Source: Pseudochelatococcus lubricantis (lineage in GTDB: Bacteria; Pseudomonadota; Alphaproteobacteria; Rhizobiales; Beijerinckiaceae). From it: DNA of 64,000 nucleotides. Both the position numbers and the translations under genes were made by a program. A model generated the notes under the pieces. That model was given only the letters and a program-made list of their open reading frames with translations, was not told the DNA's origin and did not search any database. Each line of letters starts with the position of its first letter. Position 1 is the stretch's first letter. The stretch is from the NCBI RefSeq assembly GCF_042432495.1, contig NZ_JBHLXC010000006.1, positions 496,001 to 560,000 on the forward strand. The letters run 5' to 3'. This document shows, in pieces, positions 17,488 through 26,033 of this stretch.

Positions 17488-17527
17488 CCGGCAGGCCGGC
17501 GGAAGAGCAGTTCCGACGGCCTGCCGG
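17488..17527 (-). terminator. Strong stem-loop downstream of the FadB-like gene
   Basis: CCGGCAGGCCG and CGGCCTGCCGG are perfect 11-base arms at 17488-17498 and 17517-17527; inside them CGGAA and TTCCG add 5 more pairs around GAGCAG. It lies 45 bp beyond the stop of the FadB-like gene and before the TelA-like promoter. There is no run of U behind it on the minus strand, so it may be a 3'-end stabiliser or a Rho-assisted end rather than a classical terminator. Confidence 0.5.
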
Positions 17528-17572
17528 ATGCGTCGAATCATCTCGCCTTTTCCGGTCGGCAAGAGGCATGCT

Positions 17573-19525
17573 TCACCGCTGCGTCCCCACGGCGCCGCGC
17601 AGATGCATCGGGCCGCCCCGCCAGCGCGGGAAACCGTAGCCGTGTATTTCCACGAGGTCGATGTCCTCGGGCCGCCGCGCTATGCCTTCCGCCAGGATCG
17701 CCGCACCTTCGGCCGCCATTTCCGCCACCAGATAGTCGGCGATCGCCGCGCGCGGCAGCGTCTCGCCGCCCGCGACGGCGGGGGCGATGAGTTCGGCGAC
17801 CGTCACTGACGGCAGCGGCTTGCGCTCGCCGGGCGCGTAGTCGTACCAGCCGCCGCCCGTCTTCTGCCCCTTGCGGCCCGCGCGCACGAGGATGTCACCC
17901 AGCGTCTCCGGCGTGTCCCGCCCGGCGGCGCGCGCTCCTTCCCGCTGCAGGAAGGCGATGTCGAGCCCACCGAGATCCTGCGCCTCGAACGGCCCCATGG
18001 CGAAGCCGAAGTCGCGCATCGCCGCATCGATCGCCGCGATGGCGACGCCGCGGCGGACCAGCGCCTCGGCCCCCGCACGGTAGCGCTTCAGGATGCGGTT
18101 GCCGATGAAGCCCTCGCAGATGCCCGCCTGGACCGGAACCTTCCCGAGGCTGCGCGCCAGCGCGAAGCCGGTGGCGAGTGTCTCCGGCGCGGTCTCCGGC
18201 ACCGGCACGATCTCCAGCAATTTCATGATATTGGCGGGACTGAAGAAATGCAGCCCGATGAAGCGGCCGGGGTTCGGCAAGCCCACAGCAATGGCGCGCG
18301 GGTCGAGGTAGGAGGTGTTCGTGGCCAGCACCGCATCCGGGCGGCAGGTGGTGGCGAGCTGCGCGAACACCGCGCGCTTCACGCCGATCTCTTCGAACAC
18401 CGCCTCGATCACCAGGTCGACATCGGCCAACGCGGCATGGTCAGCCGTCCCGGAAATGCCCGCCATGCGGTCGGCGGCCTGGGCGTCGGTCAGCCGGCCA
18501 CGCTTCACGGCGCCCTCGAAAATGGCACCGACGGTGGCGAGGCCACGTGCGACCGCCTCCTCGTCGCGCTCGATCAGCGTCACGGGCAGACCCGCGTCGC
18601 GCAGCGCGGCGGCGATCCCCGCCCCCATGGTGCCGCCGCCGATAACGCCGGCGCGCCGGACCGGCAGCGGCGCGACGCCGGCAAGATGCGCCGGACGCGG
18701 CGCCGCGCGTTCGGCGAAGAAGACATAACGCAAGGCGGCGGCCTGCGCGGAGCCGCGCAGCGCAAGGAAGGTCTCGCGTTCGAAAACCATGGCGTCGTCG
18801 AATGGCGCCTCGACGGCATGGCGCACGCAGGCCAGCGCCTTCAGCGGCGCGATCTCGCCGCGCGCGCGTTTGGCGATCGCCGCTTCCTGCCCGGTCCAGA
18901 AGGCCGGATCGGGCACCTCCACGGCGCGGCGGGAGGCCGGCCCGGGCAGCGGCTTGCCGAGCGCTTCGCGCGCGAAGGCGATGGCGGCCGCACGCAGGTC
19001 ACCCCGCACCACCGCATCGACGAGACCGATATCCCGTGCCTTCGGCGCGCGGACAGGCTTGCCGGTCGTCGCCAGTTCCACGGCCGCCACGGCGCCTGCA
19101 AGACGCGGGGTGCGTACGGTGCCGCCCGCGCCGGGCACGATGCCGAGCGTGACTTCCGGCAGGCCGACGCTGGCATCCGCCACGGCGACACGGAACCGGC
19201 AGCCGAGCGCCACTTCGAGGCCCCCGCCCAGCGCCGAACCGTGGATCGCCGCCACCCATGGCTTCGCCGCCGCCTCGATCCGCGCGATCACATCGGGCAG
19301 ATGCGGCGGCTGCGGCGGCTTGCCGAACTCGGTCACGTCCGCGCCGGCGATGAAAGTACGCCCGGCGCAGAGGAGCACCGCCGCGCGCACGTCGGGATCG
19401 GCATCGAGCGTTTCCGCTGCCTCCAGAAGTGCCTGCCGCAGCGCCTGCGACAAGGCATTGACGGGCGGGTTGTCGATGGTGACGACGGCGATGTCGCCCT
19501 CGCGGGCGATGCTGACGATTGGCAT
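17573..19525 (-). CDS. FadB-like bifunctional enoyl-CoA hydratase/3-hydroxyacyl-CoA dehydrogenase
   Basis: The 650-residue fusion has an N-terminal crotonase domain (about 1-190) with both catalytic glutamates in SALGGGLEVALG and LPEVTLGIVPGAGGT. It continues with an NAD-dependent 3-hydroxyacyl-CoA dehydrogenase (GVIGGGTMGAGIA for NAD; catalytic His in GLHFFSPANIMKLLEIVP) and two C-terminal dehydrogenase repeats. It hydrates 2-enoyl-CoA and oxidises the 3-hydroxyacyl-CoA. It closes an operon that starts with paaN and codes the ABC transporter; the gap to livF is 5 bp. No separate paaF or paaH is present in the window, so this enzyme may supply both steps (2,3-dehydroadipyl-CoA to 3-oxoadipyl-CoA). 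It is shorter than E. coli FadB (about 730), lacking the long linker. Confidence 0.85.
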   Translation of the reverse strand: MPIVSIAREGDIAVVTIDNPPVNALSQALRQALLEAAETLDADPDVRAAVLLCAGRTFIAGADVTEFGKPPQPPHLPDVIARIEAAAKPWVAAIHGSALGGGLEVALGCRFRVAVADASVGLPEVTLGIVPGAGGTVRTPRLAGAVAAVELATTGKPVRAPKARDIGLVDAVVRGDLRAAAIAFAREALGKPLPGPASRRAVEVPDPAFWTGQEAAIAKRARGEIAPLKALACVRHAVEAPFDDAMVFERETFLALRGSAQAAALRYVFFAERAAPRPAHLAGVAPLPVRRAGVIGGGTMGAGIAAALRDAGLPVTLIERDEEAVARGLATVGAIFEGAVKRGRLTDAQAADRMAGISGTADHAALADVDLVIEAVFEEIGVKRAVFAQLATTCRPDAVLATNTSYLDPRAIAVGLPNPGRFIGLHFFSPANIMKLLEIVPVPETAPETLATGFALARSLGKVPVQAGICEGFIGNRILKRYRAGAEALVRRGVAIAAIDAAMRDFGFAMGPFEAQDLGGLDIAFLQREGARAAGRDTPETLGDILVRAGRKGQKTGGGWYDYAPGERKPLPSVTVAELIAPAVAGGETLPRAAIADYLVAEMAAEGAAILAEGIARRPEDIDLVEIHGYGFPRWRGGPMHLRGAVGTQR

Positions 19526-19530
19526 ATCGA

Positions 19531-20232
19531 TTAAATCCCCAGGTAGGCTTCGCGGATGCGCGGATCGGCGATCAGTGCCTCGGACGTTCCCTCCATGGTG
19601 ATGCGGCCGGTTTCCATCACATATCCCCGGTCGGCGATCTTCAGCGCGCCGAAGGCGTTCTGTTCGACCAGCAGAACCGTCACGTCGAGCGCCTTGAGGC
19701 CCTTTACCACGTCGAAAATCTGCTGCACGAGGATGGGGGCGAGGCCCATCGACGGCTCGTCCAACAGCAGGCAGGAGGGGCGCCCCATCAGCGCGCGGGC
19801 GATGGCCAGCATCTGCTGCTGGCCGCCCGAGAGCCCGCCGGCGGCCAGGTTGCGCTTCTGTTTCAGGACAGGAAACATGCCGAAGGCATCCTCCATGTCC
19901 TTCTCCACCCTGCCGTCGCTGTAGAGGAAGGCGCCGAGGCGCAGGTTTTCCTCCACCGTCAGATTGGTGAATATCTGCCGCCCTTCCGGCGACTGGGCGA
20001 GGCCGCGGCTCAGGCGCCTGTGAGCGGGAACCGGCGTCAGCGCCTCGCCGCGAAAGGTGATGCTGCCGCCGGCGACCGGCTGCACCCCGGAGAGGCAGCG
20101 CAACAGCGTCGTCTTGCCCGCCCCGTTCGCGCCCACGACCGTGACGATCTCGCCGGAATCGACATGCAGATCGATGCCGTGCAGCACCTCGATGCGCCCG
20201 TAGCGCGAGCGCAGTCCCTCAACCGTGAGCAT
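19531..20232 (-). CDS. livF: Branched-chain-type ABC transporter ATP-binding protein LivF
   Basis: This 233-residue ATPase has Walker A GANGAGKTTL, signature LSGGQQQML, Walker B CLLLDEPSMGLAP and the switch His region (VLLVEQNA). The VLLVEQNAFGALKIADRGYV ending is that of LivF rather than LivG. It pairs with LivG to power a HAAT-family importer. Its start lies inside the livG 3' end (14 bp overlap). Given paaN upstream and the FadB-like gene downstream, the transporter probably imports phenylacetate or a related aromatic acid rather than leucine; this is inference from context. Confidence 0.92.
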   Translation of the reverse strand: MLTVEGLRSRYGRIEVLHGIDLHVDSGEIVTVVGANGAGKTTLLRCLSGVQPVAGGSITFRGEALTPVPAHRRLSRGLAQSPEGRQIFTNLTVEENLRLGAFLYSDGRVEKDMEDAFGMFPVLKQKRNLAAGGLSGGQQQMLAIARALMGRPSCLLLDEPSMGLAPILVQQIFDVVKGLKALDVTVLLVEQNAFGALKIADRGYVMETGRITMEGTSEALIADPRIREAYLGI

Positions 20233-21004
20233 GGGCGTCCTCCGCCTGCGTGCCGAGATAGGCCTCGATGACCTTGGGATTGCGGCTGACCGTGGCCGGG
20301 TCGCCCTCCGCGATCTTCTCGCCGTGGTCGAGCACCACGATATGCCGGGAGATGCGCATCACCATCTTCATGTCATGCTCCACCAGCAGGATGGCGACGC
20401 CCGACGCCGCGACCTCGGCGATCAGGTGATCGATTTCCTCGGTTTCGACGGCGTTGCAGCCGGCGGCCGGTTCGTCGAGCAGCAGAACCTTCGGGTTCAG
20501 TGCCAGCGCGCGGGCGATCTCCAGCCGCTTGAGTGCGCCGTAGGAAAGGCTGCCCGCCTCCATCTCGGCCGCGCGGGCAAGATCCACGCGCTCCAGCAGC
20601 TGGCGCGCGCCCTCGCGGGCCGCAGCCGCCCGCCGGCGCGATGCGGGCAGGCCCAAAAGATCGGCCATCACCGACCCGCTTTCCTGCAGGTGATAGCCCG
20701 CGACGGCATTCTCCAGCACGGTCATGGACTGGAATATCTGCAGGTTCTGGAAGGTGCGCGACATGCCGCGCCGTGCCAGCAGATGCGGCGAGATACCGGT
20801 CACGTCCTCGCCCATCAGCCGCACCCGGCCCGCGCCGGGCTTGTAGATCCCCGAGATCATGTTGAACAACGTCGTCTTGCCCGCTCCGTTCGGCCCGATG
20901 ACCGAGACGATTTCGCCGGGGTTGACGCGAAAGCTCACGTCGTTGACGGCGCGCAAGCCGCCGAAACTGATGCCGAGCCCCTCGATTTCCAGCAGCACCG
21001 TCAT
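20219..21004 (-). CDS. livG: Branched-chain-type ABC transporter ATP-binding protein LivG
   Basis: The 261-residue ATPase starts at the ATG at 21004, overlapping the livM stop by 4 bp; the open frame reaches further up but only inside livM. Motifs: Walker A GPNGAGKTTL, the LivG-typical RTFQNLQIFQSMTVLENA, signature LSYGALKRLEIARAL, Walker B VLLLDEPAAGCN and the LVEHDMKMVM switch. LivG usually reads AAGLN after the Walker B aspartate-glutamate; here it is AAGCN, a small change. Confidence 0.92.
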   Translation of the reverse strand: MTVLLEIEGLGISFGGLRAVNDVSFRVNPGEIVSVIGPNGAGKTTLFNMISGIYKPGAGRVRLMGEDVTGISPHLLARRGMSRTFQNLQIFQSMTVLENAVAGYHLQESGSVMADLLGLPASRRRAAAAREGARQLLERVDLARAAEMEAGSLSYGALKRLEIARALALNPKVLLLDEPAAGCNAVETEEIDHLIAEVAASGVAILLVEHDMKMVMRISRHIVVLDHGEKIAEGDPATVSRNPKVIEAYLGTQAEDAHAHG

Positions 21005-21957
21005 TCGCCCCTCCCCCGGATCAGGCGCAGCACCGACGGCAGCAGGCCCTGACGCATGAAGATCATCACCAGCATCATCACGAGGCCGAGCATGAGCTGT
21101 TCGTACTCCGCGAAGACTGTCAGCACCTGCGGCAGCATCGTCAGGATTCCGGCGCCGAAGATCGCCCCCAGCACCGAGCCCGCGCCGCCGAGCACGGCCA
21201 TGGTGACCATCTCGATCGAATGCATGTAGCCGGCGACATCCGGCGTGATGAACCTGTTCTGCAGGGCGAGCAGCGAGCCCGATACCGAGGCGTAGACGGC
21301 CGATATCACGAAGGCCGCGAGCTTCGCCCGTGCCACGTCGATCCCCACCGTCCGCGCCGCGATCTCGGAGCCGTGGAGCGCGCGCAGCGCCCGGCCGGTC
21401 GGGCTGTCGTGCAGGTTGAGCGCCAGCCACGCGCCGATGAGCAGGGCGAGGCCGGTGAAGGCGTACCAGAACTCGGTGTTCGACAGGTCCAGCCCCTGGC
21501 TTTTCAGCACGGCCCGCAGGCCGAGGTCAGCCACCTTGATCCCGTCCGGTCCGCCGGTGATCCAGGATTCGTTGGCGAGCGCCATCGCCACGAGGATGCC
21601 GAGGCCGAGGCTCGCCACCGCTAGGTAATAGCCCTTCAGCCGCAAGATCGGCCGCCCGACGAGAAAGGCCAGCACCCCGGAGATAGCCGCCCCCAGCACC
21701 AGCGCCAGTGCGGGATGCAGGCCGAGGTGCGCGGGCGCTAGCGCGCAGGCATAGGCGCCGATGCCGGCAAAGCCCGCGTGCCCCAGGCTGATCTGCCCCG
21801 CATAACCCGTCAGGATGACGATGCCCGTCACCGCAAGGCCGTTGACGAAGATCAGCGAGCCGACACGATAATAATAGCTTGACGGAAAGAAGAACGGCGA
21901 CAGCGCGATCAGCGCGGCCAGGATGAGGAGCGTCCACTGTTTTTCGGAAAGCCGCAT
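21001..21957 (-). CDS. livM: Branched-chain-type ABC transporter permease LivM
   Basis: A 318-residue permease with about nine helices. I use the ATG at 21957 (MRLSEKQWTLL), 2 bp after the livH stop, as the longer frame lies in livH. The LivM pattern is seen in VTGIVILTGYAGQISLGHAGFAGIGAYA (in two overlapping blocks), the EAA-like loop ALHGSEIAARTVGIDVARAK and YMHSIEMVTMAVLGGAGSV. It forms the membrane channel with LivH. Same operon and presumed aromatic-acid role as its neighbours. Confidence 0.92.
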   Translation of the reverse strand: MRLSEKQWTLLILAALIALSPFFFPSSYYYRVGSLIFVNGLAVTGIVILTGYAGQISLGHAGFAGIGAYACALAPAHLGLHPALALVLGAAISGVLAFLVGRPILRLKGYYLAVASLGLGILVAMALANESWITGGPDGIKVADLGLRAVLKSQGLDLSNTEFWYAFTGLALLIGAWLALNLHDSPTGRALRALHGSEIAARTVGIDVARAKLAAFVISAVYASVSGSLLALQNRFITPDVAGYMHSIEMVTMAVLGGAGSVLGAIFGAGILTMLPQVLTVFAEYEQLMLGLVMMLVMIFMRQGLLPSVLRLIRGRGE

Positions 21958-21959
21958 GG

Positions 21960-22832
21960 TCACACCCGATCCGTCGATTTCTTGCCGAAGAGACCCTGCG
22001 GCATCGCGAAGAGCACGGCGAGAATCACGACGAAGGCCGCCGCGTCCTTGTATTGCGAGCTGACGTAGCCGGCCGTCAGCGCCTCCAGAAGGCCGAGCAG
22101 GATGCCGCCCACGAGCGCCCCCTTCGGGTTGCCCATGCCGCCCAGCATGGCGGCCGCGAATCCCTTGAGCGCTAGCGCGATGCCGACATCGTAGGAGACC
22201 AGCGTGATCGGCGTCACCAGCACGCCCGCGAACGCACCGATGCCCGCCGAGAGCGCGAACGAAAGGGTCATCACCCAGCCGGTATTGATACCGACGAGCC
22301 GCGCCGCGAGCCTGTTGTTCGATGTCGCCAGCACCGCGCGGCCGATCAGCGTTCTGGTGAAGAACAGCCACAGCCCGACGAAAACCGCGACCGCGCCGGC
22401 GATCACCCACAGGCTCTGCGGCAGGATCGTCGCTCCCAGCACACGGATCGGCTCGTCGCCCGAAAAGGCCGGAAAGCGGTGGAGCTGCTTGTCGAAGACG
22501 AGCTGCGTCACGCCCCGGATGAAGATCGAGGCGCCGATGGTGATGATGATCAGCGACACGACCGGCGCGCCGCGCGCCGGCTCGATCGCGAGCTTGTTCA
22601 GCGCAACGCCGATGCCCGCCGTGGACAGAATGGCGATCAGCGCCGCGAGCGGCAGCGGCAGGCCCGCATGATGCGCGAAAACAGTGACCATTCCGCCGAG
22701 CATGACGAACTCGCCCTGGGCGAAGTTCACCACGTCGGAAGCGTTGTAGATGATCGTGAAGCCGAGCGCGACCAGCGCGTAGACCGCGCCGACCGTGACA
22801 CCGGACAGAAGGAATTGCATGAGTTCGGGCAT
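21960..22832 (-). CDS. livH: Branched-chain-type ABC transporter permease LivH
   Basis: The 290-residue inner-membrane permease shows the LivH hallmarks: GAVYALVALGFTIIYNASDV with VVNFAQGEFVMLGGM, GRAVLATSNNRLAARLVGIN (the loop that touches the ATPase) and AMLGGMGNPKGALVGGILLG. GGAG precedes the start at 22832. A large stem-loop lies between it and the binding-protein gene upstream. Confidence 0.92.
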   Translation of the reverse strand: MPELMQFLLSGVTVGAVYALVALGFTIIYNASDVVNFAQGEFVMLGGMVTVFAHHAGLPLPLAALIAILSTAGIGVALNKLAIEPARGAPVVSLIIITIGASIFIRGVTQLVFDKQLHRFPAFSGDEPIRVLGATILPQSLWVIAGAVAVFVGLWLFFTRTLIGRAVLATSNNRLAARLVGINTGWVMTLSFALSAGIGAFAGVLVTPITLVSYDVGIALALKGFAAAMLGGMGNPKGALVGGILLGLLEALTAGYVSSQYKDAAAFVVILAVLFAMPQGLFGKKSTDRV

Positions 22833-22879
22833 GGCCGTATCTCCGACGGGATGCGGGGACTCTGGGAGGAGCGGAGCTT

Positions 22880-22921
22880 CCCGTGGCCGGCCGGGCGATG
22901 CGTCGTCCGGCCGGCCACGGG
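22880..22921 (-). other. Intercistronic stem-loop between binding-protein and permease genes
   Basis: CCCGTGGCCGGCCGG and CCGGCCGGCCACGGG are perfect 15-base arms around a 12-base loop (GCGATGCGTCGT). It sits 14 bp after the stop of the binding-protein gene and 47 bp before livH. Such hairpins protect the upstream mRNA part and lower read-through, giving more binding protein than permease. There is no U-tract, so full termination is unlikely. Confidence 0.75.
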
Positions 22922-22935
22922 CGCTTACGGTCAGG

Positions 22936-24183
22936 TTACTCGGCCAGCGCCCAGCCGCCGTTGCGGATTTCCAGCAGGCGGAAGGCCGAAAGATCGAGCC
23001 CGAGGTGATCCTTCGGCGAATAGGTAACGACGCCCGTCGTCCCGACGAGGCCGGATGTCGCCTCGATGGCGTCGCGCACCGCCGCAGGCTCCGCCGATCC
23101 CGCCCGCTTCACCGCGTCCACGTAGATGCGCAGCGCGTCATGCGCATAGCCGCCGAAGGTCGTCGGCGCCGTGCCGTGGCTTCCCTTGTAGTCCTCGATA
23201 TAGGCCGTCACCACGGGCTTTTGCGGATCGCCGTCCGGCAGCAGACCCGCGACCAGCAGCGCGGTGCCCGGCAGGCGCACGCCCTCCGCCGCATCCTTGC
23301 CCGCGAGTGCGATGAAGCCGTCCGAGGCCACGCCGTGCGACTGGTAGAGCGGCAGCCTGATGCCGAGCTGGGCGTAGTTGCGGGTCACGATCGACGGTCC
23401 CTGGCCGAAACCGGGGTTCAGGATGGCCTGGATGCCGGGCTTGCCCTTAAGGTTCGTGAGCTGCGGCGTCATGTCGGCGTCCTGCGGGCCGTAGCTTTCG
23501 TCGCCGACGACCTCGATGCCGTAGCCGCCCACCACATCGAGGCACTGCTTGCGCATCGAGGCGCCGAAGCCGTCGGTGCCCGAGATCAGGCCGATCTTCG
23601 TGTAGCCTTGCTTCTTCATGTCCGCGAAAATCTTCTCGCAGGCCATGCGGTCGGTGTGTGGTGTCTTGAACACCCATTCCTTCACGGGGTCGATGATCTC
23701 GATGGCGCCGGCGAGCGAGATGAAGGGGATCTCGGCCTCCTCGGCAATCGGGATGATGGACATCGACGTGCCGGTGGTGGTGCCGCCGATGATCGCCTGC
23801 ACCTCGTCGTCCTCGACAAGGCGGGTGGCGAAGGTGCGCGCCTTGTTCGGATCGCCGCCGTCGTCGTAAAGGAAGAGCTTGAGCTGCTCGCCGTTCACGC
23901 CGCCGGCCGCGTTGATCTTTTCCACCAGCAGCCGCAGCGTTCTGGCTTCCGGATCGCCGAGAAAGGCCGCCGGCCCCGTCTCGGAAACCGTTGCGCCGAT
24001 CCGGATGTCGGCGAGCGCGGAAGTCCCGGCAAAGCCGGAGGCCATGAGCGCGCCGAGAGCCAGTGCATCAAGCCGAAAACCGGATATCGTTTTCCGGAAA
24101 AACCTGATGCAAAAACAACCTGATATAGAGGATTTCCGATTCAGCCTGGATGAATCTTTCTCTATCGTATTCATGAATTTCAT
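22936..24183 (-). CDS. Branched-chain-type ABC transporter substrate-binding protein with unusually long leader
   Basis: The 415-residue periplasmic binding protein of the LivK/HAAT type (Peripla_BP_6) reads IRIGATVSETGPAAFLGDP, INAAGGVNGEQLKLFLYDD, IIGGTTTGTSM and DALRIYVDAVKRAG. Ligand specificity is not readable, but its paa context suggests an aromatic carboxylate. The ATG at 24183 has an excellent ribosome site (GGGAGGAG). This gives about 58 residues before the likely cleavage (GTSALA/DIRIG), twice the usual length: a basic, Cys-containing stretch (GCFCIRFFRKTISG) precedes an otherwise normal hydrophobic core. The DNA of the extra part is AT-richer and partly palindromic, like an inserted intergenic repeat. 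Confidence 0.85.
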   Translation of the reverse strand: MKFMNTIEKDSSRLNRKSSISGCFCIRFFRKTISGFRLDALALGALMASGFAGTSALADIRIGATVSETGPAAFLGDPEARTLRLLVEKINAAGGVNGEQLKLFLYDDGGDPNKARTFATRLVEDDEVQAIIGGTTTGTSMSIIPIAEEAEIPFISLAGAIEIIDPVKEWVFKTPHTDRMACEKIFADMKKQGYTKIGLISGTDGFGASMRKQCLDVVGGYGIEVVGDESYGPQDADMTPQLTNLKGKPGIQAILNPGFGQGPSIVTRNYAQLGIRLPLYQSHGVASDGFIALAGKDAAEGVRLPGTALLVAGLLPDGDPQKPVVTAYIEDYKGSHGTAPTTFGGYAHDALRIYVDAVKRAGSAEPAAVRDAIEATSGLVGTTGVVTYSPKDHLGLDLSAFRLLEIRNGGWALAE

Positions 24184-24250
24184 GTTTCTCCTCCCAGAGA
24201 GTTGCTTGAAATGTTCGGCCGTTGCAGGGCCGTTGATCGTGCGGCCTGTC

Positions 24251-25903
24251 TCAGGCCGCCTTGGGGCGCCGCCACATGGCGAGACGGAAGCGCCCGGCAA
24301 TGAAGGCGGCATCGGTCAGGCTGGCGTTGCCCGCCGGATTCGCACCCGTGACGTGATAGTCGCTGAAGGCCGCACTCTGGTTCACGTAGATGCCGCCCGT
24401 GAGATTGACGGAAAGGTTCGCCCCCGCCCGCGCGAACTCGTCGGCGGCGCGCGCGATGCGCCCCTCGTCGGTGTCGTAGAGCGCGGCTGTGATCGCGCCC
24501 TTGCGCCGGGCCAGTTCCGCCGCTACGGCAATGCCCGCCTCCGCGTCCCGCACCGCGACGATGAAGGAGATCGGCCCGAAGCGTTCCTCCTCGTGTGCCG
24601 AGGTTTCGGCAGCGTCGACGGCGAGGATGAGCGGCGTGGCGCTGCGCCCTTCCGGCAGCGGCGCGCTGTCGCGCACGATGCGGCCGAGGTGTCTCGCGGC
24701 CGCGACACGGTCCAGCGTGGCCGGGTTGGCGATGGCGCCGCAGACGGCCACGGCGCGCGCCGGATCGGCGAGCAGGGCGTCGACCGCCGCGGCGATGCCG
24801 GCGGCGACCTCATCGAGGCTCTTGCGGCCCTCGTCGGTCTCGATTCCGTCCGCCGGCACGAAGATGTCCTGCGGCGCCGTGCACATCTGTCCGCTGTAGA
24901 GCGACAGCGAGAAGGCGATGTTGGCGCACATGCCGGCGAAGTCCCCGGTCGCGGCGACGACGATCGAGTTGACGCCGGCCTCCTCCGTGAACACCAGCGC
25001 TTCGCCCGCGTTGGCCCTAATCCAGTCGCCGAAGGCGTTCGAGCCGGTAAAGTCGATGATGGCGACCTCGGGCGCGCGTACCAGACCGGCTGTGACTTCG
25101 GCCCCGGCTTCGTCGGCGGCGAGCAGCAGCACGTTAGGGTCGAAGCCGGCCTCGGCCAGCACCTCGCGCGCCGCCCTCACGGTCAGCGCCAGCGGCAGCA
25201 CCGCCGCCGGATGCGGCTTGACGATGACGGTATTGCCCGTTGCAAGGCTGGCGAAAAGGCCGGGATAGGAGTTCCAGGTCGGGAAGGTGTTGCAGCCGAT
25301 CACCAGCGCGATGCCGCGCGGCACCACGCGCCAGTGCTTTTCCAGCACGATCGGCGCGGCCTTGCCCTGCGGCTTCTCCCACAGCGCCTCGCGTGGCGCC
25401 CGCGTCATCTCGGCATAAGCCACCGCCACGGCCTCCAGCCCCCGGTCCTGCGCATGCGGCCCGCCCGCCTGAAAGGCCATCGGGAAGGCCTGGCCGGTGG
25501 TGTGCATGACCGCGTTCCCCAACAGGAAGCTCGCGCGGTTCAGCCGGGTCAGGATTTCGAGGCAGATGCCGACCCGTGTCTCGGGCGCCGACGCGGCCCA
25601 TTCCGCCGCCGCGGATGCGGATGCCGCCAGCAGCGCGGCGGAATCGGCCGCCGGGTAACCGATGCCGAGTTCCGGCCCCCAGGGAGATACCTCGGCGCCG
25701 ATGCGGCGGCTCTCCGGATGGCCGGGCAGGACGAAAGGCCTCCCGAGAAGCGCGTTGAAGTCCGCCCCGGCATCGGCGCGGGCGGTCTCGCCATAAATTT
25801 TCCCGCTGGGAACTTCCGGAAACGGCGACCAGAATCCGCGCGTCTCGTTGGCTTTCAGCGCATCCTGCAGCAGACCGCTATGGCGGTCGAACAAACTTTC
25901 CAT
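24251..25903 (-). CDS. paaN: PaaN-type aldehyde dehydrogenase-family protein of phenylacetate degradation
   Basis: This 550-residue aldehyde-dehydrogenase-fold protein resembles the stand-alone PaaN type that lacks a hydratase domain. Visible parts: IGCNTFPTWNSYPGLFASL with NTVIVKPHPAAVLPLAL (coenzyme region), IIDFTGSNAFGDWI, VFTEEAGVNSIV, and the candidate catalytic cysteine in SGQMCTAPQDIFV. It would oxidise the semialdehyde formed on ring opening, or an analogous aldehyde; paaZ in the same locus already codes that activity, so its exact role is open. It heads the minus-strand operon with the ABC transporter and is divergent from paaG across a palindromic operator. A hairpin (GCGGCCTG/CAGGCCGC) spans its stop codon. 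Confidence 0.75.
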   Translation of the reverse strand: MESLFDRHSGLLQDALKANETRGFWSPFPEVPSGKIYGETARADAGADFNALLGRPFVLPGHPESRRIGAEVSPWGPELGIGYPAADSAALLAASASAAAEWAASAPETRVGICLEILTRLNRASFLLGNAVMHTTGQAFPMAFQAGGPHAQDRGLEAVAVAYAEMTRAPREALWEKPQGKAAPIVLEKHWRVVPRGIALVIGCNTFPTWNSYPGLFASLATGNTVIVKPHPAAVLPLALTVRAAREVLAEAGFDPNVLLLAADEAGAEVTAGLVRAPEVAIIDFTGSNAFGDWIRANAGEALVFTEEAGVNSIVVAATGDFAGMCANIAFSLSLYSGQMCTAPQDIFVPADGIETDEGRKSLDEVAAGIAAAVDALLADPARAVAVCGAIANPATLDRVAAARHLGRIVRDSAPLPEGRSATPLILAVDAAETSAHEEERFGPISFIVAVRDAEAGIAVAAELARRKGAITAALYDTDEGRIARAADEFARAGANLSVNLTGGIYVNQSAAFSDYHVTGANPAGNASLTDAAFIAGRFRLAMWRRPKAA

Positions 25904-25935
25904 GCCGGTGTCCTCCCCGATTTTTGGATTATCAT

Positions 25936-25955
25936 TGACCGGCCGGTCGGTTTAT
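25936..25955 (+). promoter_or_regulatory. Palindromic operator, copy A (likely TetR-type PaaR box)
   Basis: The core GACCGGCCGGTC (25937-25948) is a perfect 12 bp palindrome in the 130 bp divergent region between paaN and paaG. Together with copy B at 37235 it gives the consensus TGACCGRYCGGTCGRTKTAT (16 of 20 identical). Palindromes of the form ACCG-N2-CGGT are known TetR-family targets, and a TetR gene lies in the cluster; control of both divergent operons is inferred. Confidence 0.65.
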
Positions 25956-26033
25956 GCAACTGATTTTTTAACGGTACCTTTCAAGGTTGCCGAAGCGTGG
26001 CGAAAAGGCCGCGCCTGTTATTGGGAGGATGAC

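Noticed and set aside
17573..19525. General fatty-acid oxidation FadB with its FadA partner
   Set aside because: No fadA thiolase follows; position at the end of the paaN-transporter operon makes a pathway-specific role more likely, though not proven.
24241..24259. Hairpin over the paaN stop codon as terminator
   Set aside because: Arms are within coding sequence for the most part and no U-tract follows; the operon continues downstream.
23879..25963. 694-residue open frame opposite paaN
   Set aside because: Shadow of paaN, whose motifs are complete.
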